Assembly (NCBI RefSeq): GCF_001049495.1
Contig: NZ_CDWI01000002.1
Coordinates: 1-64,000, forward strand
Length of the DNA stretch: 64,000 nt
Direction: 5' to 3'
DNA from: Microbacterium sp. 3J1
Lineage (GTDB): Bacteria; Actinomycetota; Actinomycetes; Actinomycetales; Microbacteriaceae
Below, in pieces: positions 16,269 to 27,368 of the stretch (the first letter of the stretch is position 1; each line of letters opens with the position of its first letter). A program made the translations under genes and the position numbers. The notes below the pieces were generated by a model. That model made no database searches. It was given only the letters and a program-made list of their open reading frames with translations, and was not told the DNA's origin.

Positions 16269-17866
16269 GCCGGATCGCCGTGATCGGTGCGGGAGTCGCC
16301 GGTCTCGCCACTGCCGGACTGCTCGCTCGCGAGGGCCACGAGGTGACCGTCTACGAGAAGAACGCGCGGGTGGGCGGACGCGCGGGCACCATCGAGCGCG
16401 AGGGGTTCCGCTTCGACTCCGGTCCCTCCTGGTATCTGATGCCCGAGGTGTTCGATCACTTCTTCGAGATGATGGGCACGTCCACCGAGGAGCAGCTCGA
16501 CCTCACCCTCCTCGATCCGGGCTATCGCGTCTTCCGGGCCCCTGCCTCCGACGGGCGCCCCTCGCCGTCAGTCACGGTCCCGACCGGGCGCGCCGCGGTG
16601 ACGAGGCTGTTCGAGGAGCGCGAACCCGGATCGGCCGGGGCACTCGACGCCTACCTCGACTCCGCACACGAGGCCAGGACGATGGCGGAGAAGTACTTCC
16701 TCTACAACCCCTTCACGCGCCTCCGCTCGCTCACGACGCCCGAGGTGCTGCGCGCGCTCCCCCGACTCTTCTCGCTTCTCGGCACGCGGCTGCAGGCCTT
16801 CGCCGCCCGGCGCTTCCGTGACCCGGTGCTGCGGCAGATCCTGGGCTACCCGGCGGTCTTCCTCGGCACCGACCCCCGCAGCGCACCCGCGATGTACCAC
16901 CTGATGAGCGCACTCGACCTCGACGAGGGGGTCAGCTACCCGCAGGGCGGGTTCTGGCGCGTCGTCGAACGGATCGCCGAGCTCGCCCGGCATGCAGGAG
17001 TCACGATCGTGACGGAGGCCGACGTCACGGCGATCCTGACCGAGGACGCCGGCGGACGACCGCGGACCACCGGGATCTCCTGGCGTGACAGAAGCGGGGA
17101 TTCCCATGTGTCCGAGGCCGACATCGTGGTCTCCGCGGCGGACCTCCACCACACGGAGACGTCGCTGCTGCCGCCTGATCTGCGCTCCTATCCCGAGACC
17201 TGGTGGCGCCGACGCACGAGCGGTCCCGGCGCCGTGCTCGTGATGCTGGGCGTCCGCGGCGCCCTGCCGCAGCTGCCGCATCACTCGCTGTTCTTCACGG
17301 ACGACTGGGATGCGAACTTCGACGCCATCTTCGGCGATCGGCCGTCGATCCCCTCCCCCGCCTCGACCTACGTCTGCCGTCCGAGCGCGACGGATCCGAC
17401 CGTCGCACCGGACGGGCACGAGAACCTCTTCGTGCTCGTGCCTGTCCCGGCGGACACCGGGCTGGGCGGCGGAGGCGCAGACGGCGCGGGCTCCGAGCAG
17501 GTCGAGCGCGCGGCCGACGCGGCGATCGACATGATCTCGCGGTGGGCCGGCGTCGATGATCTCCGGGAGCGCATCGTGGTGCGCGAGACCAAGGGACCGG
17601 CCGACTTCCGGGACGATTACAACTCCTGGCGCGGAGGGATGCTCGGTCCCGCCCACACGCTGGCGCAGAGCGCGATGTTCCGGGCGCAGAACGAGTCGCG
17701 CCGAGTCGCGGGCCTGTACTACGCCGGAGCGACCACGGCACCGGGTGTTGGCGTGCCGATGTGCCTCATCAGCGCGGAGATCGTGCTGAAGCGCATCCGC
17801 GGCGACCACTCGAGCGGCCCGCTCGACGTGGCCACCGCCGCACCGACGGGAAGCCGGGCGGAGTGA
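16265..17866 (+). CDS. crtI: Phytoene desaturase
   Basis: A 533-residue FAD-dependent desaturase converting phytoene to lycopene. The N-terminal dinucleotide motif is IAVIGAGVAGLATAGLLAREGHEV, followed by GGRAGT. The C-terminal carotenoid-desaturase signature is LYYAGATTAPGVGVPMCLISAEIV. Its stop overlaps the crtYe start by one base (TGATG). Confidence 0.95.
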   Translation: MSRIAVIGAGVAGLATAGLLAREGHEVTVYEKNARVGGRAGTIEREGFRFDSGPSWYLMPEVFDHFFEMMGTSTEEQLDLTLLDPGYRVFRAPASDGRPSPSVTVPTGRAAVTRLFEEREPGSAGALDAYLDSAHEARTMAEKYFLYNPFTRLRSLTTPEVLRALPRLFSLLGTRLQAFAARRFRDPVLRQILGYPAVFLGTDPRSAPAMYHLMSALDLDEGVSYPQGGFWRVVERIAELARHAGVTIVTEADVTAILTEDAGGRPRTTGISWRDRSGDSHVSEADIVVSAADLHHTETSLLPPDLRSYPETWWRRRTSGPGAVLVMLGVRGALPQLPHHSLFFTDDWDANFDAIFGDRPSIPSPASTYVCRPSATDPTVAPDGHENLFVLVPVPADTGLGGGGADGAGSEQVERAADAAIDMISRWAGVDDLRERIVVRETKGPADFRDDYNSWRGGMLGPAHTLAQSAMFRAQNESRRVAGLYYAGATTAPGVGVPMCLISAEIVLKRIRGDHSSGPLDVATAAPTGSRAE

Positions 17867-18210
17867 TGGGGTTCCTGTATCTCGCCGTGCTTCTCGCCAC
17901 GCTCGGCTGCATGCTTCTGCTGGACCGACGGTTCCGGCTGTTCTTCTGGCGCGACGCGGTCTCGGCATCCGTCGTCACCGCCGTCGGGCTCGCGTTCTTC
18001 CTGCTGTGGGACGTCGCGGGCATCGCCGGCGGGATCTTCTTCCGCGGCGAGGCCGTCATCGCGACGGGGATCGTGATCGCCCCCGAGCTGCCGATCGAGG
18101 AACCGGTGTTCCTGCTGTTCCTCGTGGTGTGCACGATGGTCGTATACACCGGCGCCGTCCGGGTCCTCGCCCACGTGCGCCGCGGGCGCGCTGTCGAGGA
18201 GACATCATGA
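17866..18210 (+). CDS. crtYe: C50 carotenoid epsilon-cyclase subunit CrtYe
   Basis: A 114-residue membrane protein with three hydrophobic segments and the lycopene-cyclase-domain motif ELPIEEPVFLLFLV (about 74-87). CrtYe and CrtYf form the heterodimeric cyclase that closes the ends of C50 carotenoids after prenyl addition. ATG 17866 is preferred; an in-frame GTG is directly before it. Separate Ye and Yf genes followed by crtEb point to decaprenoxanthin-type (epsilon ring) or sarcinaxanthin-type (gamma ring) pigment. Confidence 0.88.
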   Translation: MGFLYLAVLLATLGCMLLLDRRFRLFFWRDAVSASVVTAVGLAFFLLWDVAGIAGGIFFRGEAVIATGIVIAPELPIEEPVFLLFLVVCTMVVYTGAVRVLAHVRRGRAVEETS

Positions 18211-18545
18211 CGTACGTGGAGCTCGCCGCCTGGTTCTTCGGCTCCGCGGTGGTGATCGCGATCGTGCTGTCGCTCGTGTCCCGCGGACACCGCGCGCACC
18301 CCGCGGCGATCGCGCTCACGGCGGCCGTGCTCTTCGCCCTCACCGCGATCTTCGACACCGTCATGATCGCGACGGGCCTCTTCCACTACTCCGCCGGGCA
18401 TCTGCTCGGCATCCACGTCGGGCTCGCGCCTCTCGAGGACTTCGCCTATCCGCTCGCCGGCGCCGTGCTGCTTCCGACCCTCTGGGCGTTCGTGCACGGC
18501 CGGCGGCGGCGCACGGGCTCGCACAGTGGGGAGGAAGAGGCATGA
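18207..18545 (+). CDS. crtYf: C50 carotenoid epsilon-cyclase subunit CrtYf
   Basis: A 112-residue membrane protein with three hydrophobic segments and the second half of the lycopene cyclase domain. The FDTVMIATGLFHY and LGIHVGLAPLEDFAYPL motifs (about 50-88) are typical of CrtYf/CrtYd. It overlaps crtYe and crtEb by 4 bp on each side. Ring type cannot be settled from sequence alone. Confidence 0.88.
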   Translation: MTYVELAAWFFGSAVVIAIVLSLVSRGHRAHPAAIALTAAVLFALTAIFDTVMIATGLFHYSAGHLLGIHVGLAPLEDFAYPLAGAVLLPTLWAFVHGRRRRTGSHSGEEEA

Positions 18546-19426
18546 GCGCACCCGCACCGAGCGTCCGCACCGACCTCGCGCAGATACTCCTCTCGTCCCG
18601 CCCGATCAGCTGGATCAACACGGCGTTCCCGTTCGCGGCCGCCTACGTCCTGAGCACTCGCGAGATCGACCTGACCCTCGTGCTCGGCACCCTGTACTTC
18701 CTCATCCCCTACAACCTGGCGATGTACGGCATCAACGACGTGTTCGACTACGCGTCGGACCTCGCGAATCCGCGTAAGGGCGGGATCGAGGGCGCCCTCC
18801 TCTCCCCCCGCATCCACCGCGCGACGCTGTGGGCGGCGGCGGTGACGAACATCCCGTTCCTCGTGTACCTCGTGGCCGTGGGCGACCCCGTCTCGTGGGT
18901 CTGGCTCGCGATCAGCGTCTTCGCGGTGATCGCCTACTCCGCTCCCGGCCTGCGTTTCAAGGAGCGCCCGTTCCTCGACTCCACGACGTCGAGCCTGCAC
19001 TTCGTGACGCCGGCGATCGTCGGCCTCGCCCTCGCGAACGGGCCGGTCACCGTCACCGCGGTGATCGTCCTCGTCGCGTTCTTCCTGTGGGGCATGGCCG
19101 CGCACGCCTTCGGCGCCGTGCAGGACATCGGCCCCGACCGCGAGGGCGGCATCGGCTCGATCGCCACGGTCATCGGCGCGAGGGCGACCGTGCGCCTGGC
19201 GATCGTCCTCTGGATCCTCGCGGGCGCGGCGATGCTCTTCACCTCGTGGCCGGCGCCTCTCGGTGCGCTGCTCGCGCTGCCGTACATCGTGAACGCCGCC
19301 CCCTGGTGGAACGTCACCGACGACACGTCGGGGCGGACGAATCGCGCCTGGCGCCGCTTCATCGCGCTGAACTACTTCGCCGGCTTCCTCGCGACGATGA
19401 TCCTCATCCTCGCGTGGGTCTCCTGA
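18542..19426 (+). CDS. crtEb: Lycopene elongase, UbiA-type prenyltransferase
   Basis: A 294-residue integral membrane prenyltransferase with about eight hydrophobic segments. The two Asp-rich motifs are NDVFDYASDLANPRKGG (about 65-81) and QDIGPDREGG. In C50 pathways CrtEb adds two C5 units from DMAPP to lycopene, giving flavuxanthin for cyclisation. Last biosynthetic gene; a 44-bp gap with an agagg ribosome site separates it from the MMPL gene. Confidence 0.93.
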   Translation: MSAPAPSVRTDLAQILLSSRPISWINTAFPFAAAYVLSTREIDLTLVLGTLYFLIPYNLAMYGINDVFDYASDLANPRKGGIEGALLSPRIHRATLWAAAVTNIPFLVYLVAVGDPVSWVWLAISVFAVIAYSAPGLRFKERPFLDSTTSSLHFVTPAIVGLALANGPVTVTAVIVLVAFFLWGMAAHAFGAVQDIGPDREGGIGSIATVIGARATVRLAIVLWILAGAAMLFTSWPAPLGALLALPYIVNAAPWWNVTDDTSGRTNRAWRRFIALNYFAGFLATMILILAWVS

Positions 19427-19470
19427 CGATCCTCCCTTCTGCCCGCCCCCCTTTCTCCGAGAGGCATCCG

Positions 19471-21657
19471 ATGCCCAGCCCCGATCACGCCCCGAGCCCC
19501 ACGCCCCGCCAGCGCACCCGGCGGCACTCCTGGGCGCGCGTGCTCATCCCCGTCGCCCTCATCCTCGTCTGGCTCGTCGGCGCAGGACTTGGCGGGCCGC
19601 TGTTCGGCAAGGTCGACGAGGTGTCGTCGAACGACCAGACCAGCTACCTCCCGGAGTCCGCGGACGCGACGCAGGTGCAGCAGCTTCTCGGGGAGTTCAC
19701 CGACAGCGACGCCATCCCGGCGATCGCCGTGTTCGTCTCCGATGCGGAACTCACCGACACAGAACTGCAGACCATCTCGGATGCCGTCGCGGACGCGCCG
19801 TCCGTCGAGGGCGTGAGCGAGGACGTCTCGCCCGCCCTCACCTCCGACGACGGCCGTGCCGTGCAGGCATTCATCCCCATCGAGGGCGACGCGGAGCTCG
19901 CGGATGCGGTCGTAGCCCTGGGCGACGAGCTGCGTGACGCCGCCCCTGACGGCGTCGCCGTGTACATCACGGGCCCCGCAGGATTCAGCGCCGATCTCGT
20001 GGCGGGCTTCGCCGGCATCGACGGGCTGCTGCTCGGCGTCGCCCTGCTCGCCGTCCTCGTCATCCTGGTGCTCGTGTACCGGTCGTTCCTGCTGCCGATC
20101 GTCGTACTGTCGACGAGCCTCTTCGCGCTCTGCGTCGCGCTCCTGGTGGTGTGGTGGCTGGCGAAGTTCGAGGTGCTGCTGCTCAGCGGGCAGACCCAGG
20201 GCATCCTGTTCATCCTCGTGATCGGCGCGGCCACCGACTATGCCCTGCTGTTCGTGGCGCGCTTCCGCGAGGAACTGCGCGTCGCTCAGGACAAGGGCGC
20301 CGCCGTGCTCGCCGCGTGGAAGGGCTCGTTCGAGCCGATCGTGGCGTCCGGCGGCACCGTGATCGCCGGACTGCTGTGTCTCCTGTTGAGCGACCTGAAG
20401 TCGAACAGCACCCTCGGCCCCGTCGCCGCCATCGGCATCGTGTTCGCGATGCTCGCCGCCCTCACCCTTCTGCCCGCATTGCTGCTGCTGTTCGGGCGCG
20501 CGGTCTTCTGGCCCCGTCGACCGAAGTTCGAGCCCGAGGTCGTCGCCGAGGAGCACGGCATGCGCAAGACCGGACTCTGGGCGCGACTGGCGCGACTCAT
20601 CACGAAGCGACCGCGCCTGATCTGGGTCGTCACCACACTCGTGCTCCTCGCCGGCGCCTCGGGCGTTCTGCAGCTCAACGCCGTCGGAGTGCCGCAGTCG
20701 GATCTCGTGCTCGGCGCCTCGGAGGCCCGAGACGGCCAGGTCGCCCTCGGCGAGCACTTCCCCGGAGGCTCGGGCAGCCCGGTCTCCGTGATCGTCGCGG
20801 AGGACAGCCTGCAGGACGCGGCGGACGTGCTGCTGGCCAGCGACGGAGTCGACGGGGTCACCGTGACCTCCGCGGACTCTCCCAGCGGATCCGCCCCCGT
20901 GACCGCAGACGGCATCACCGCGGTGGGCCCTCCCGGAACACCCGCGCCCGAGCCGACCGTGGTCGACGGCGAGGTCCTGCTGCAGGGCACGCTCACGGAT
21001 GCCGCAGACTCGGACGCCGCGGCATCGACGGTGCGCGACCTGCGCTCGGAGCTGGACGGGATCGACGCGCTCGTCGGCGGCGTGACCGCGACGGCGATCG
21101 ACACGAACGACGCGTCGATCCACGACCGCACGCTGATCATCCCGGTGATCCTCGTCGTCATCATGCTCATCCTGATGCTGCTGCTGCGCTCGATCCTCGC
21201 CCCGGTGCTGCTGATCATCACGACCGTGCTGTCCTTCGGCACCGCGATGGGCGTCTCGGCGCTCGTCTTCAACGGCGTGTTCGACTTCCCGGGCGCCGAT
21301 CCGGCCGTCCCGCTCTACGGATTCGTGTTCCTCGTCGCTCTCGGCATCGACTACAACATCTTCCTGATGACGCGTGTGCGCGAGGAGTCGCTGCAGCACG
21401 GCACCCGAGAAGGGGTGCTGAGGGGACTCTCGATCACGGGCGGGGTGATCACCTCGGCCGGCCTCGTGCTCGCCGCCACCTTCGCCGCGTTGTCGGTGAT
21501 CCCGATCCTGTTCCTCGTGCAGCTGGCGTTCATCGTCGCCTTCGGCGTGCTGCTCGACACCTTCGTCGTGCGATCGCTGCTCGTGCCCGCGCTCGCCTAC
21601 GACCTCGGCAAGGTCATCTGGTGGCCGTCGAAGCTGTGGCGCCGCGGTCAGGACTGA
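19471..21657 (+). CDS. MMPL-family RND transporter
   Basis: A 728-residue protein with 12 predicted membrane segments in two halves, each with an extracytoplasmic domain. The proton-relay Asp-Tyr pairs are present in both halves (ATDYALL, Asp256/Tyr257; GIDYNIF, Asp627/Tyr628), so it should be active. MMPL proteins export lipids and other hydrophobic compounds. An MMPL gene also lies within the C. glutamicum crt operon, so a role in carotenoid or lipid export is suggested. ATG 19471 fits the family N-terminus; an open frame continuing farther left overlaps crtEb and is not used. Confidence 0.92.
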   Translation: MPSPDHAPSPTPRQRTRRHSWARVLIPVALILVWLVGAGLGGPLFGKVDEVSSNDQTSYLPESADATQVQQLLGEFTDSDAIPAIAVFVSDAELTDTELQTISDAVADAPSVEGVSEDVSPALTSDDGRAVQAFIPIEGDAELADAVVALGDELRDAAPDGVAVYITGPAGFSADLVAGFAGIDGLLLGVALLAVLVILVLVYRSFLLPIVVLSTSLFALCVALLVVWWLAKFEVLLLSGQTQGILFILVIGAATDYALLFVARFREELRVAQDKGAAVLAAWKGSFEPIVASGGTVIAGLLCLLLSDLKSNSTLGPVAAIGIVFAMLAALTLLPALLLLFGRAVFWPRRPKFEPEVVAEEHGMRKTGLWARLARLITKRPRLIWVVTTLVLLAGASGVLQLNAVGVPQSDLVLGASEARDGQVALGEHFPGGSGSPVSVIVAEDSLQDAADVLLASDGVDGVTVTSADSPSGSAPVTADGITAVGPPGTPAPEPTVVDGEVLLQGTLTDAADSDAAASTVRDLRSELDGIDALVGGVTATAIDTNDASIHDRTLIIPVILVVIMLILMLLLRSILAPVLLIITTVLSFGTAMGVSALVFNGVFDFPGADPAVPLYGFVFLVALGIDYNIFLMTRVREESLQHGTREGVLRGLSITGGVITSAGLVLAATFAALSVIPILFLVQLAFIVAFGVLLDTFVVRSLLVPALAYDLGKVIWWPSKLWRRGQD

Positions 21658-21672
21658 GCGCTGACCGCGGAG

Positions 21673-21749
21673 TGGTGCCCTCGACTGGATTCGAACCAGC
21701 GACCTGCCCTTTAGGAGAGGGCTGCTCTATCCTGCTGAGCTACGAGGGC
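21673..21749 (-). tRNA. tRNA-Arg (CCT anticodon)
   Basis: A 77-nt cloverleaf on the minus strand including an encoded CCA end. Acceptor stem gccctcg/cgagggc, anticodon stem gccct/agggc around loop ctcctaa, anticodon CCT reading AGG. T loop ttcgaat. AGG is a rare codon in such GC-rich genomes. Confidence 0.95.
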
Positions 21750-21819
21750 GCGGAGTCCAGTCTAAAGGACGCCCGAGCCCCTCTCCGGACCCGGGACTCG
21801 CTCCGCACCCGAGCGCCGC

Positions 21820-22317
21820 TCAGGCCGCGAGGGCCAGGTACGGCTCCCAGCGAGGGTCGCTGCGCTCGCTGCCGCGCACCGTCCAGGAGGTGCCGCGAGG
21901 GGGCCGGGGAGTGAACCGCAGCTCCCAGCGCATCTCCTGCGGGGTGCGGTCGCTCTTGACGTTGTTGCAGCGCAGGCAGCAGGCGACGAGGTTCTCCCAT
22001 GAGTCCGCCCCGCCGCGCGACCGCGGCAGCACGTGGTCGATCGTCGACGCCGCCTTGCCGCAGTAGCCGCACCGGTGGTCGTCCCGGCGCAGCACACCGC
22101 GCCGGGTCACCGGCACTCGTCTGCTGAGGGGGATGCGCACGTAGCGCGACAGGATGATGACCGCAGGCCGGTCGTACACGCCGTGGCTGCCCCAGACGGG
22201 ATCATCCTCCACGCGCTCGATGACCGTCGCCTTGTCATTCATGACAAGGACCAGAGCTCTCTTGAACGACACGATCGCCAGAGGCTCGTATCCCGCGTTC
22301 AGTACCAGTGTGCGCAT
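21820..22317 (-). CDS. HNH endonuclease-family protein
   Basis: A 165-residue protein with a C-terminal HNH domain: CGYCG zinc half-site, IDHVLPRSRGGADSWENLVACCLRCN and the second half-site (about 84-125). The N-terminus (MRTLVLNAGYEPLAIVSFKRAL) is characteristic of a widespread HNH protein of actinobacteria and other phyla whose target is unknown. ATG 22317 is chosen over an in-frame ATG at 22323 because gagagg sits 6 nt upstream of it. Not linked here to mobile genes. Confidence 0.88.
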   Translation of the reverse strand: MRTLVLNAGYEPLAIVSFKRALVLVMNDKATVIERVEDDPVWGSHGVYDRPAVIILSRYVRIPLSRRVPVTRRGVLRRDDHRCGYCGKAASTIDHVLPRSRGGADSWENLVACCLRCNNVKSDRTPQEMRWELRFTPRPPRGTSWTVRGSERSDPRWEPYLALAA

Positions 22318-22323
22318 CGTCAT

Positions 22324-22708
22324 CCTCTCGATCCGCCGGGACGGCTTCCCGGCACTCTCGACTCACACGAAGCCGCACGGAGCGGAATCGATCACAGGGA
22401 CGAAAAAAGGCGCTGTCTACAGACAGCGCCTTGTGCGCACGGCAGCACCGTGGCGTCCCTGCGGCCGATGCTGAAGGACGTGACGACCGAGGGCATCCAT
22501 GGTTCGGATGCACGGTATTCGCTCCATCAGCTTCTCCCGCCTGTGCGACAACGGGTTCAGGCTAACCCATCGCAGAGGGGCGGGGGCCGAATTCCCGGTG
22601 AACACCCGAGGGCGTGTTCCCTCCGAGCTGCACGGGCGCGCTCGCATGAACCCGTTCGGCAGAGGCTCGACCGGGTTCAGTCGGAGCTCAGCCGGGGTCG
22701 GTCGATGC
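22324..22708. other. Intergenic region with terminator; otherwise no gene seen
   Basis: Between the HNH and M23 genes, both on the minus strand. It holds the strong minus-strand terminator at 22401-22432 and presumably the HNH promoter at 22324-22400. The 276 nt between the M23 stop and the terminator would be 3' UTR. They contain a 7-bp inverted repeat (gaacccg 22648-22654 with cgggttc 22672-22678) and a repeated gctcagccgg. I see no convincing small gene or known RNA. Confidence 0.5.
22401..22432 (-). terminator. Rho-independent terminator after M23 peptidase
   Basis: Perfect 12-bp arms (22407-22418 with 22421-22432). On the minus strand the stem runs into six consecutive Ts. It is one of the clearest intrinsic terminators in the window. 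Confidence 0.92.
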
Positions 22709-23536
22709 TCAGCCGGCGTTCGCGCCGAGCCAGGCGATCGGCTCCATGAGACCGCCGTTGACCCAGACCTCGAAGTGCAGGTGGTTCGCGGTGGAACGAC
22801 CGGTGCTGCCGACGAAACCGATCAGCTGTCCGGCGGCGACCGTCTCGCCGGCCTGCACCTGGCGCGAGCCGTAGATCATGTGACCGTAGGTCGTCTGGAC
22901 GCGCTGACCGCCGATGACGCTGTCGAGCATCACGGCGACGCCGTATCCGCCGATGCTCTCGGCCGATGCGCGGACCACGCCGGCCGCAGCCGCGTAGATC
23001 GGAGTTCCCGCAGGGGCGAGCATGTCGGCACCCTGGTGCGCTCCGCCGACCGTGCGGCTCACACTGTACGAGCCCTGAGGCAGCGGATACCGGACCTCGC
23101 CCGATCCCGGGGAGACGAGTGCGTAGTTGCCGATGTCGAAGGATCTGCTGCCGGCCGACGTGGCGGCGGCGGCGGTCGCGGCCTTGGCTGCCGCACGCGC
23201 TGCTGCCGCCTCCTCCGCCTTCTTCTTCTCGATCTCGTCGGGCGTGGTGGCCGTGAACGTGCCGCGGCTCAGCGATGCGGAGGTGGCGTCAGAGGCCACG
23301 ACGAGGGACTGCGCGTCGACGGCGGCCATCTGCTGGACCGTCGTGGCCGTCTCGGCCGGCTTCGACGACGCGTACGCCGGAAGCGCCACGGCGGCGACGA
23401 GGGCGCCGACCGCTCCGAAGATCGCGATCGACCGCAGCGGCTTCACTGCCTTGCGGGCGTTGATCCCCGCACGGGCGGTGCGGGCTACTGCACGGTCTTC
23501 AGATGTCTTCGCGGGCGACTCGATGTCTCTGACCAA
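22709..23536 (-). CDS. M23 family metallopeptidase, secreted or anchored
   Basis: A 275-residue peptidoglycan hydrolase candidate. A membrane or signal segment lies at about 36-56, then an Ala/Glu/Lys helical linker (about 100-128) and an M23 (LytM) domain. All zinc and catalytic residues are visible: HQGAD (His168, Asp171), YGHM (His219) and HLHFEV (His252/254). A TTG start at 23536 is chosen because aggagg lies about 8 nt upstream; the longer frame to 23587 lacks a ribosome site. About 270 nt of leader precede it. Confidence 0.87.
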   Translation of the reverse strand: MVRDIESPAKTSEDRAVARTARAGINARKAVKPLRSIAIFGAVGALVAAVALPAYASSKPAETATTVQQMAAVDAQSLVVASDATSASLSRGTFTATTPDEIEKKKAEEAAAARAAAKAATAAAATSAGSRSFDIGNYALVSPGSGEVRYPLPQGSYSVSRTVGGAHQGADMLAPAGTPIYAAAAGVVRASAESIGGYGVAVMLDSVIGGQRVQTTYGHMIYGSRQVQAGETVAAGQLIGFVGSTGRSTANHLHFEVWVNGGLMEPIAWLGANAG

Positions 23537-25717
<2,181 letters not shown>

Positions 25718-25744
25718 CCACCCACCGGGACTCACCCGGGTACG

Positions 25745-25778
25745 ACGAAGGGGCCGCGTGAACACGCGGCCCCTTCGT
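25745..25778. terminator. Bidirectional terminator hairpin
   Basis: Perfect 16-bp arms (25745-25760 with 25763-25778). It lies between the convergent serC and DUF3027 genes. Confidence 0.85.
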
Positions 25779-25817
25779 CGTCGTCACCCTGCGTCGGGGA
25801 AGCGAACCCCGACGGCG

Positions 25818-26565
<748 letters not shown>

Positions 26566-26582
<17 letters not shown>

Positions 26583-26946
26583 CGGCTACCTTGCGGAGAA
26601 CGGCGGCGATCTTGCGACCGTGGCCGGAGGCGGGATAGCGACCGCGACGGAGGTCGCCGCCGATGCCGTCGAGCAGCTTCACGAGGTCCTCGATGATGAT
26701 GGCCATGTCGTCGGCGGGCTTGCGCTTCGCCTTGGCAAGGCTGGGCGGCGCCTCGAGCACCCGCACCGAGAGCGCCTGGAGCCCGCGCTTGCCGTCGGCC
26801 ACGCCGAACTCCACGCGTGCACCCGCCTTCACGGCCGTGCCCGCGGGCATGGCCGAAGCGTGCAGGAAGACGTCCTGGCCGTCATCGCTGGCGATGAAGC
26901 CGAAACCCTTGTCTTCGTCGTAGAACCTGACCTTGCCGGTGGGCAT
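26566..26946 (-). CDS. Cold-shock-domain protein with C-terminal extension
   Basis: A 126-residue protein. Residues 1-65 are a cold-shock domain with both RNA-binding motifs (GKVRFYDEDKGFGFI and DVFLHASAMP). A 60-residue extension (KAKRKPADDMAIIIEDLVKLLDGIGGDLRRGRYPASGHGRKIAAVLRKVADDLEA) differs from simple 67-residue CspA proteins. ATG 26946 has a gaggt ribosome site 7 nt upstream. The following DUF3027 gene overlaps its end, suggesting the basic RNA-binding protein and the acidic protein act together. Confidence 0.92.
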
Positions 26947-27082
26947 GGGAGACACCTCGCTGAATCGGTGTGGAGCTGGATGACGGCATTCGCCGCCACA
27001 CCCAGCCTACCGGTCGGGGAGCAGAGAATCCGAAGGTCGCGCCGCCGAACCGCTTCCCCCACCAGCGACTAGGCTGAGACGG

Positions 27083-27358
27083 ATGAGCACGCATACTCCC
27101 GACCCGGATGTACCCGTTCGCCGGGTCGATCGCATCCTGGCCTTCGGCGCCCTCGGCATCGCCGCGGCATCCGTCGTGTGCTTCTTCGCGATCATCGTCG
27201 GAACCGCTGTCGGGATGCAGCAGGAGGACTTCGGCGGCGGGGCATGGCCGGTCATCGCGGCCGTGCCGTACTGGGGACTCCCCCTCGCCTTCGTGATGAT
27301 CATCGTGCTGCTGGCGATGAGCTTCATCCGCAAGAGTCGCGCGGCGTCGCGCCCCTGA
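27083..27358 (+). CDS. Small membrane protein, function unknown
   Basis: A 91-residue protein with two hydrophobic segments (about 20-42 and 58-82) and a basic C-terminus (FIRKSRAASRP). I recognise no domain. It precedes the helicase-associated gene by 10 bp on the same strand and is divergent from the cold-shock gene. Codon use looks normal for the genome. Confidence 0.72.
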   Translation: MSTHTPDPDVPVRRVDRILAFGALGIAAASVVCFFAIIVGTAVGMQQEDFGGGAWPVIAAVPYWGLPLAFVMIIVLLAMSFIRKSRAASRP

Positions 27359-27368
27359 GGAATCCGGC

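Noticed and set aside
22417..22647. A 76-codon minus-strand frame upstream of the terminator
   Set aside because: It runs into the terminator stem, lacks a ribosome site at its start and has no recognisable pattern; treated as 3' UTR.
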